Source of the DNA: Sulfurovum sp.
Lineage (GTDB): Bacteria > Campylobacterota > Campylobacteria > Campylobacterales > Sulfurovaceae
Assembly (NCBI GenBank): GCA_003978375.1
Contig: QNZW01000006.1
Span: 1 to 11,532, forward strand
Direction of reading: 5' to 3'
DNA length: 11,532 nt
In this document: piece by piece, positions 6,135-11,532 of the stretch
Position numbering within the stretch: the stretch's first letter is position 1
Layout of the letters: the number at the start of each line of letters is the position of its first letter
Notes under the pieces: model-generated
Database searches by the model: none
Seen by the model: the letters and a program-made list of their open reading frames with translations, nothing else
Told to the model about the DNA's origin: nothing
Made by a program: the position numbers and the translations under genes

Positions 6135-7307
6135 ATGATGAAATTTTCTTCTACTATAAAAAATGTTCTTAAAAAAGATACCTTTCCTGGCATACTGTTA
6201 ATTACCGTTACCCTACTTGCATTGCTTTTGCAAAACTCCTCTTTTTCTGATATGTATACAAGTTTTTTACATACACCCGTTGAGATACGTTTGGGAGCTT
6301 TACATATAGCAAAACCTCTTTTACTTTGGGTCAATGATGGACTTATGGCTATCTTCTTTTTTGTCATTGGACTTGAAGTCAAACGTGAAGTGATGGAAGG
6401 ACATCTCTCTTCATTGTCACAAATCACACTGCCTGGTATTGCTGCAATTGGTGGTATGGTTGTACCTGCACTTATTTTTACTGCTTTTAATCAAGGATCA
6501 ACATTTGCTATGAATGGGTGGGCTATTCCTACGGCTACAGACATCGCTTTTGCACTGGGTGTTTTATCTTTATTGGGCAACCGTGTTCCCACTTCTCTTA
6601 AAATATTTTTGATGGCTTTGGCTATTATTGATGACCTAGGAGCCATTGTTATTATCGCACTTTTTTATACGTCTGAACTCTCAACGCTTTCCATTATTAT
6701 TGCTATGATTGCCTTAGTCATACTTTATGCTATGAACCGTTTTCATGTGGCAAAACAAGCAGCATATATTTTGATAGGTATTGTATTGTGGGTTTCTGTA
6801 TTAAAATCTGGGGTACATGCTACATTGGCTGGTGTGGCACTCGCCTTTATGATACCCCTTCACTCTAAAGATAAAAAAGGTAAACATTTTTCTATGGCAC
6901 ATCATATGGAACACAAGTTACACTATTGGGTTGCATTTTTTATTCTTCCTCTCTTTGCTTTTGTCAATGCAGGTGTTGACCTTAGAGGTATTACTTTAGA
7001 AGAGCTTGGCAATCCTGTACCGCTTGGTATTATGCTAGGTCTTTTTATAGGAAAACAAGTAGGCGTTTTTGGTTTTTCGTGGATAGCCATTAAACTTGGC
7101 ATTGCCTCTTTGCCTCAACATTCTACTTGGATGACTCTTTATGGTGTCGCGGTACTCACGGGAATTGGGTTCACTATGAGTCTTTTTGTAGATACATTAG
7201 CATACAATGACACACAGATATTTCACTATGCAGATAAGTTAGCTATTTTGCTAGGTTCTTTATTTTCAGGGTTTGTTGGTTATCTCATTTTAAAAATGGC
7301 TAAATAG
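6135..7307 (+). CDS. nhaA: Na+/H+ antiporter NhaA
   Basis: An inner-membrane antiporter that expels Na+ in exchange for H+, giving salt and pH homeostasis. The 390 aa hold about a dozen hydrophobic segments. The key residues are present: ATDIAFALGVL with Asp136 (E. coli Asp133), AIIDDLGAIV with Asp166 and Asp167 (E. coli Asp163/164, the ion site), SGVHATLAGV with His228 (E. coli His225) and GLFIGKQVG with Lys307 (E. coli Lys300). The length equals the family norm (about 390), so it should be functional. Two ATGs stand in tandem (6135 and 6138) with a weak ribosome site, so the start could be one codon later. It follows lpxB by 74 bases with no convincing terminator between. A TATAAA at 6112-6117 may be its own -10. 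Its 3' end overlaps the convergent gene by 8 bases. Confidence 0.96.
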   Translation: MMKFSSTIKNVLKKDTFPGILLITVTLLALLLQNSSFSDMYTSFLHTPVEIRLGALHIAKPLLLWVNDGLMAIFFFVIGLEVKREVMEGHLSSLSQITLPGIAAIGGMVVPALIFTAFNQGSTFAMNGWAIPTATDIAFALGVLSLLGNRVPTSLKIFLMALAIIDDLGAIVIIALFYTSELSTLSIIIAMIALVILYAMNRFHVAKQAAYILIGIVLWVSVLKSGVHATLAGVALAFMIPLHSKDKKGKHFSMAHHMEHKLHYWVAFFILPLFAFVNAGVDLRGITLEELGNPVPLGIMLGLFIGKQVGVFGFSWIAIKLGIASLPQHSTWMTLYGVAVLTGIGFTMSLFVDTLAYNDTQIFHYADKLAILLGSLFSGFVGYLILKMAK

Positions 7308-7683
7308 CCTCTACCCATTCCATCATAAACTCTTGTGCTTTAGGATTGGGTGCATCCATGAAACTTAGTACAAAATCATCTGCTGTTTCTACCACACCTA
7401 TAGAACGCGGTCTAATTCCAAGCATCTCAGCTTTAGGTAGCTGTACACCAAAACAAAAAATAATGTTTTTTGCATCTATAAAATTTTCATCCATCTCAAA
7501 ATTTTCTAATGATTTTGTATGACTATAGTGATCAAATGTTGCGATATATGTTGCCACAGGATGGGCATCAATTTTAGTTTTAATAAAATTAATTACTTCA
7601 TCTGCATTGTGTAAAGTTGTTTCATTTTTAGCAATCGTATGCACATTAAGTGGATATTTATCCATAAGTTGTAAGTGTTTCAT
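7300..7683 (-). CDS. Conserved hypothetical protein, possibly DUF6858, 127 aa
   Basis: A soluble protein starting MKHLQLMDKYPLNVHTIAKN with no signal or membrane segment. Conserved-looking blocks are DAHPVATYIATFDHYSHT, DAKNIIFCFGVQLP, RPRSIGVVETADDFVLSF and APNPKAQEFMMEWVEAI. From memory these fit a small family labelled DUF6858, found largely in sulfur-oxidising and microaerophilic proteobacteria; function unknown, and the family name is not verified. The frame extends to an ATG at 7758, but the ATG at 7683 begins the conserved part and has AAAGAG upstream, while the extra 25 residues cover the promoter region. It converges on nhaA with an 8-base overlap, and no terminator can be fitted between the two. 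Confidence 0.82.
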   Translation of the reverse strand: MKHLQLMDKYPLNVHTIAKNETTLHNADEVINFIKTKIDAHPVATYIATFDHYSHTKSLENFEMDENFIDAKNIIFCFGVQLPKAEMLGIRPRSIGVVETADDFVLSFMDAPNPKAQEFMMEWVEAI

Positions 7684-7710
7684 CGTTAGACTCTTTATAT
7701 TTTTACTATA

Positions 7711-7716
7711 AGTATA
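7711..7716 (-). promoter_or_regulatory. Possible -10 element of the 127-aa protein gene
   Basis: The minus strand reads TATACT, 28 bases before the ATG at 7683. No -35 is recognisable. If used, the longer ATG at 7758 would lie upstream of the transcript start, supporting the shorter protein. Confidence 0.35.
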
Positions 7717-7780
7717 CCTTATTTTTATTATTATTTTGTTTGGAACGGTATATTCCATAAAATAAAAAGCACCATTACGT

Positions 7781-7819
7781 TATAATCGCGACAATATAAG
7801 TGAGGGATTGGTATATAAT
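7781..7819 (+). promoter_or_regulatory. valS: Two candidate -10 elements upstream of valS
   Basis: TATAAT occurs at 7781-7786 and again at 7814-7819, 72 and 39 bases before the valS ATG. Neither has a TTGACA-like -35. GGTAT (7810-7814) and ATACC (7833-7837) form a short inverted repeat across the second site. Two promoters, or one promoter and a chance match, are possible. Confidence 0.4.
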
Positions 7820-7857
7820 GCCTATGTAAGTCATACCTAGTATCCCAAAGGATAAAA

Positions 7858-10521
7858 ATGAGCGAAACAACTGAAAAAAAATCAACCTATGACCCAAAAG
7901 CTATAGAAGACACATACTATAAACTCTGTGAAGCACGTGGGTATTTTGAGATAGAGGGAAATGAAGAGATTCAAGAAGCGGGTAAAACGTTCTCTATTAT
8001 GATGCCTCCTCCCAATGTGACAGGAAGTCTGCACATCGGTCATGCCCTCACCTTCACACTCCAAGACATTATCACACGTTATAAGCGTATGGATGGGTTT
8101 AAAACACTTTGGCAACCAGGCACGGATCATGCAGGGATAGCCACACAGAATATCGTAGAGAAACAACTTTTGGCAGAGGGTACAACCAAAGAGGCACTAG
8201 GACGTGAAAAATTTTTAGAACGTGCATGGCTTCAAAAAGAAATCAGTGGAGGAAATATCGTACATCAAATGCGTAAACTTGGTGTCACTCCTGCATGGAA
8301 GCGTGAACGTTTTACTATGGATGAAGGGCTAAAAGAAGCAGTTAAAGAAGCTTTTGTATCGCTCTACAATGAAGGACAAATTACCCAAGATACCTATATG
8401 GTAAACTGGTGTACCCATGATGGCGCACTCTCTGACATTGAAGTAGAACATGAAGAGGTCAATGGTAAGTTTTATACGATGATTTATAAGTTTGCCGATG
8501 GTTCTGGTGAGCTTGAAGTGGCAACAACCAGACCTGAGACGTACTTTGGAGATACTGCCATTATGGTACACCCAAATGATACACGTTATAAGGATATTGT
8601 AGGCAAAGAGGTTCTTCTACCACTCACTGACAGAAAAATCAAAGTCATCACCGATACACATGTAGATATGGCGTTTGGAACAGGGGTAGTTAAAGTCACC
8701 CCTGCACATGACCAAAATGACTATGCTGTAGGACAAAGGCATAAACTAGAAATGATAAAAGTCTTTGACGAAAAAGGTATTTTAAATGAGTATTGTGGAG
8801 AGTTCGCAGGGTTAGAACGCCTAGAAGCACGTCCTATCATCGTAAAAGCCCTTGAAGAGGCTGGACATATCGTAAAAATAGAAGATCACATACATCAAGT
8901 AGGTCACTGTTATCGTTGTAAAAACATTGTAGAGCCGTTTATCTCTACACAATGGTTTTTAAGCAGCGATATGGCACAAGCCTCTATACAAAAAACCAAA
9001 GATGAAACCAAAGCACGTAGCGAAAAAGGCTCAAGCCTTTTCCACCCTCCTCACTGGATAAATTCTTATACAGCATGGATGGACGAGCTGCGACCTTGGT
9101 GTATCTCTAGACAGCTTTGGTGGGGACATAGAATCCCAGTCTTTACTTGTGATGACTGTGGACATCAATGGGCAGACAAAGCAGACCAACCAGAAGCCTG
9201 TCCTAAATGTAGCAGTCAAAAAATGACCCAAGACCCTGATGTGTTAGATACTTGGTTCTCTTCTGCATTATGGGCGATGAGTCCACTTGGCTGGGGGAAC
9301 AATGGCAAAATGTCAGAGACGTATAATGACACAGACATGGTAGACTTTTATCCTAACTCATTGCTTATCACAGGATTTGACATTATGTTCTTTTGGGTTG
9401 CACGTATGATGATGATGGGAGAGCATTTCCAAAAAGAATTACCCTTTAAAGATATCTATATGCACGCACTTGTGCGTGATGAACATGGAGCAAAGATGTC
9501 CAAATCTAAAGGAAATGTCATAGACCCTCTAGATATGGTAGAGGAGCACTCTGCAGATATTATCCGATTTACACTGGCGTATCTTGCTGTACAAGGACGT
9601 GACATCAAGTTAGGTGCAAAAAACCTAGAACAATTTAGGAACTTTACAAACAAGCTTTATAATGCGAGTAACTATTTACAACTCAATGTAAAGAGCTTTA
9701 AAGACCTTCAAGAAATAGAGATAAAAACACCTCTTGGACGTTATATGCAAAGTCGTTTAGCACTGGCAGTACAAGAGGTACGCGAAACATTAGAACGTTA
9801 CAAATTCAATGAATCTGCAAGTATTCTTTACAATTTTGTATGGAATGAGTTTTGTGACTGGGGGATTGAATACTCCAAGGCTGATCGTGAAAGTGTTGTA
9901 GAATTAGGTGCTATTTTTAAAGAGACTTTGAAGATGGTAAGCCCATTTATGCCATTTATCTCTGATTATCTCTACCACAAGCTAAGTGGTACAACGCTTG
10001 AAGAAGGAAAATCATTGATGGTTATGTCTTTCCCTAAAGAGATAAAAAGAGACGAAGAGAGTGAAAAAATGTTTGCTATTATCGAGGAGTCCATCAGAGC
10101 CTTACGTCGTGCAAAAGTAGTCATAGATATGGGTAACTCCAAAATAGACAAAGCCTATATCAAACTTGACAAAACCATACACATAGATACAAAAATGGCA
10201 AAACCATTTATCCAAAAACTAGCCAAAGTAGAGGAGATAACATTTGTAGATGCAAAAGTAGCAGACAGCATCACCGATGTATCTGATAATTTAGAAGTTT
10301 ACTTACCAACTGGTGAGATAGACATGACCCCTATTATCACAAAACTTACACGCCAAAAAGAGAAACTAGAAAAAGAGATACAAAAACTAAACGGTATGCT
10401 AAACAATGAAAAATTTGTTGCCAATGCCCCTGAGGCAGTCATCACAGAAAATAGACAAGCACTTGAAGATGCACAAAATAAGATACATAAAGTCTCTGCA
10501 GAGTTAAATAACTTTTCATAA
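7858..10521 (+). CDS. valS: Valyl-tRNA synthetase
   Basis: Charges tRNA-Val with valine in the cytoplasm and edits mischarged Thr. The 887-aa class I synthetase is complete. PPPNVTGSLHIGHA holds the HIGH signature (His59-His62), and GTDHAGIATQ follows. The editing (CP1) domain spans about 155-350, with ATTRPETYFGDTA and a VTPAHDQNDY motif. WCISRQLWWGHRIPV precedes a zinc-ribbon-like set Cys431/Cys434 and Cys448/Cys451. KMSKS is at 546-550, followed by the anticodon-binding domain. The C-terminal 65 or so residues are the charged coiled coil (TRQKEKLEKEIQKLNGMLNN) that contacts tRNA. The ATG has AAAGGA (7847-7852) five bases upstream. The gene stands alone in its transcript and ends in a hairpin that includes the stop codon. 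Nothing is missing or unusual. Confidence 0.98.
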   Translation: MSETTEKKSTYDPKAIEDTYYKLCEARGYFEIEGNEEIQEAGKTFSIMMPPPNVTGSLHIGHALTFTLQDIITRYKRMDGFKTLWQPGTDHAGIATQNIVEKQLLAEGTTKEALGREKFLERAWLQKEISGGNIVHQMRKLGVTPAWKRERFTMDEGLKEAVKEAFVSLYNEGQITQDTYMVNWCTHDGALSDIEVEHEEVNGKFYTMIYKFADGSGELEVATTRPETYFGDTAIMVHPNDTRYKDIVGKEVLLPLTDRKIKVITDTHVDMAFGTGVVKVTPAHDQNDYAVGQRHKLEMIKVFDEKGILNEYCGEFAGLERLEARPIIVKALEEAGHIVKIEDHIHQVGHCYRCKNIVEPFISTQWFLSSDMAQASIQKTKDETKARSEKGSSLFHPPHWINSYTAWMDELRPWCISRQLWWGHRIPVFTCDDCGHQWADKADQPEACPKCSSQKMTQDPDVLDTWFSSALWAMSPLGWGNNGKMSETYNDTDMVDFYPNSLLITGFDIMFFWVARMMMMGEHFQKELPFKDIYMHALVRDEHGAKMSKSKGNVIDPLDMVEEHSADIIRFTLAYLAVQGRDIKLGAKNLEQFRNFTNKLYNASNYLQLNVKSFKDLQEIEIKTPLGRYMQSRLALAVQEVRETLERYKFNESASILYNFVWNEFCDWGIEYSKADRESVVELGAIFKETLKMVSPFMPFISDYLYHKLSGTTLEEGKSLMVMSFPKEIKRDEESEKMFAIIEESIRALRRAKVVIDMGNSKIDKAYIKLDKTIHIDTKMAKPFIQKLAKVEEITFVDAKVADSITDVSDNLEVYLPTGEIDMTPIITKLTRQKEKLEKEIQKLNGMLNNEKFVANAPEAVITENRQALEDAQNKIHKVSAELNNFS

Positions 10522-10560
10522 CGATATAGTGGGCTTTTGACCCACTAAAAGTTATATTTT
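10508..10560 (+). terminator. valS: Hairpin terminator candidate at the end of valS
   Basis: ATAACTTTT (10508-10516) pairs with AAAAGTTAT (10547-10555), and inside it TAGTGGG (10527-10533) pairs with CCCACTA (10541-10547), sharing one base at the junction. ATTTTA follows, a short T tail. The outer stem begins within the last valS codons and the stop codon lies in the 5' bulge. The inner stem is the only GC-rich part. Probably works toward the convergent protease gene. Confidence 0.6.
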
Positions 10561-10588
10561 AGATACGTAAATATCTGTTTTTAGATTT

Positions 10589-10614
10589 GAAAAATACACC
10601 AAATTAGGTGTATT
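10589..10614 (-). terminator. Intrinsic terminator of the LoiP-like protease gene
   Basis: Read on the minus strand, AATACACC, a six-base loop and GGTGTATT form a perfect 8-base stem (10593-10614) ending in a run of five T, starting 15 bases after the stop codon at 10630. Together with the valS hairpin it insulates two convergent transcripts. Confidence 0.7.
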
Positions 10615-10629
10615 ATCAACCATTAGCTT

Positions 10630-11388
10630 TTATCTTTTTCCTTTTTTTATCATTGCTTGAATATCTTCAGCTCTTTTCAAAGGCGCAGGATGTGAAGCAA
10701 AAAGATTTCCTAAGAATCCACCTCCAGAGCCTTCTTCTGCTAATTTTTTCAATGCACTTACTGCATATTTTTGATTTCTATGTGCTCTTCTTAGAAAATA
10801 CAAACCATTTTTATCAGCTTCTGATTCTTGACTTTGAGAAAATTGAGCATTCACCAATTTTTGTGCTAAATCACCTGCATCTCCTCTAGAGAGCAAAGCC
10901 ACACTCCTTCCTCCTTTGGAGACCAAGACTTTACGTGCGGCCAATGTAGCATGTGACATACGATATGCATTTTTTGTATGTTCATATTTAACATGTCCAA
11001 TTTCATGACCAATAACAAATAATAGTTCACTATCATTCATTTTGTCCATTAAGCCTTTGTAAACACGTACTGTACCGTCTGCCATTGCAAAAGCATTGAC
11101 ATCATTTGTCATATAAACTTTATAATTAAGACGCAAATTTCCTACACGATGAAAACGACGAGTCAACCTACGCAAACGTCTTGAATAACGATTCCCTCTA
11201 GAAGCTACTCTATTTTGGTGATCAGACTCTTTTGCTGCTAAATGTGCCATACTTTTCATCTCTTTATTGGTCACAGTACCTGCTTTTAGCAAATCCATAC
11301 CTGCACTAATATCCATATCATTAGCACTACAGCCGCCCAAGATTAAAGCTCCAATCAACAATGTAGCATTCTTCTTTATGTTAAACAT
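10630..11388 (-). CDS. loiP: LoiP-like M48 zinc metalloprotease lipoprotein
   Basis: An envelope protease, probably an outer-membrane-linked lipoprotein that degrades or monitors envelope proteins. Residues 1-20 form a lipoprotein signal (LIGALILGGC, lipidated Cys20). The mature part carries YKVYMTNDVNAFAMADG (89-105) and RVYKGLMDKM, closely following E. coli LoiP (YggG) as I remember it, and the length of 252 aa is the same. The M48 zinc site is complete: HEIGH (His128, Glu129, His132), the ligand Glu190 in QESEAD, and the ASHPAP motif with His233 as in BepA. Residues 60-82 are unusually Arg-rich (RYSRRLRRLTRRFHR). The ATG has AAGGGGA upstream. It is transcribed alone, with a terminator at 10589 and an inverted-repeat-rich upstream region. 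The symbol is by likeness only. Confidence 0.92.
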   Translation of the reverse strand: MFNIKKNATLLIGALILGGCSANDMDISAGMDLLKAGTVTNKEMKSMAHLAAKESDHQNRVASRGNRYSRRLRRLTRRFHRVGNLRLNYKVYMTNDVNAFAMADGTVRVYKGLMDKMNDSELLFVIGHEIGHVKYEHTKNAYRMSHATLAARKVLVSKGGRSVALLSRGDAGDLAQKLVNAQFSQSQESEADKNGLYFLRRAHRNQKYAVSALKKLAEEGSGGGFLGNLFASHPAPLKRAEDIQAMIKKGKR

Positions 11389-11473
11389 TCTTTCCCCTTA
11401 AAATTTAAATGTAAATTCACATACTATGCAAATTCCTTGATAATTTTAACATGAATTTCTAAAAGTTTATTCA

Positions 11474-11523
11474 ATTAACCATTCGTTAATCTTCTTGTGA
11501 CACAATCTTATGCATAATACAAG
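11474..11523. promoter_or_regulatory. Cluster of inverted repeats upstream of the M48 protease gene
   Basis: Three perfect dyads stand within 50 bases: ATTAAC-N5-GTTAAT (11474-11490), TTGTG-A-CACAA (11495-11505) and TTATGCATAA (11508-11517). The last two sit within a wider CTTGT/ACAAG pair (11494-11498 and 11519-11523). They begin about 85 bases before the ATG at 11388. They could be operators or the end of another gene's transcript beyond the right edge. The rest of 11389-11532 holds no gene that I can see. Confidence 0.4.
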
Positions 11524-11532
11524 AAATAGAAA

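Noticed and set aside
7684..7758. A 25-residue extension of the 127-aa protein from the ATG at 7758
   Set aside because: The extension is low-complexity Lys/Ile/Tyr sequence from AT-rich promoter DNA, and AAAGAG supports the ATG at 7683.
10608..10889. Plus-strand hydrophobic ORF overlapping the 3' end of the M48 protease gene
   Set aside because: It is the mirror of the protease coding strand, begins within the terminator hairpin, and has no family likeness.
1..11532. Search for tRNA/rRNA genes, CRISPR arrays, insertion sequences, toxin-antitoxin or defence systems
   Set aside because: Nothing convincing was seen by eye on either strand: no regularly spaced repeats, transposase motifs or terminal inverted repeats; the genes are mostly housekeeping.

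Overview
The window looks like chromosomal DNA from a Campylobacterota (epsilonproteobacterial) relative, most likely a sulfur-oxidising Sulfurovum/Sulfurimonas-type bacterium. The grounds are the AT-rich composition, short intergenic spaces, AAGGAG-type ribosome sites, and protein sequences, notably an LpxB with the LEPSSN variant of the usual GExSGD motif. No plasmid, phage, transposon, rRNA, tRNA or CRISPR signature was seen. The genus is inferred from remembered protein likeness and was not tested.

Left part (1-4921), all minus strand. From right to left: two tiny same-frame genes (64 and 60 aa) separated by one TAG; an RluA-family rRNA/tRNA pseudouridine synthase; an exported small heat-shock-like protein with a methionine-rich segment; an RhlE-type DEAD-box RNA helicase whose TAG stop overlaps the GTG start of a 108-aa DUF6172-like protein; a 102-aa lipoprotein; and, cut by the left edge, a gene starting at a GTG (697) that belongs to an uncharacterised family with an ADVGDFGKF N-terminus. 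RNA modification, RNA remodelling and protein quality control dominate here.

Middle part (4922-7683). A divergent promoter region leads into plus-strand lpxB (lipid A disaccharide synthase) and nhaA (Na+/H+ antiporter). nhaA converges on a minus-strand 127-aa conserved protein, and their ends overlap by 8 bases. lpxB holds a run of eight C near its 5' end, the longest G/C homopolymer noticed in the window.

Right part (7684-11532). valS (valyl-tRNA synthetase) is on the plus strand and ends in a hairpin. It faces a minus-strand LoiP-like M48 metalloprotease lipoprotein, which has its own terminator. The 144 bases upstream of that protease carry a cluster of inverted repeats.

Most of the window is ordinary housekeeping sequence and I do not see a clear new multi-gene system. 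The items most worth a second look are the C8 tract in lpxB, the TAG-separated small ORF pair, the exported Met-rich alpha-crystallin protein, the edge-truncated family member, and the palindromes upstream of the helicase, heat-shock and protease genes.
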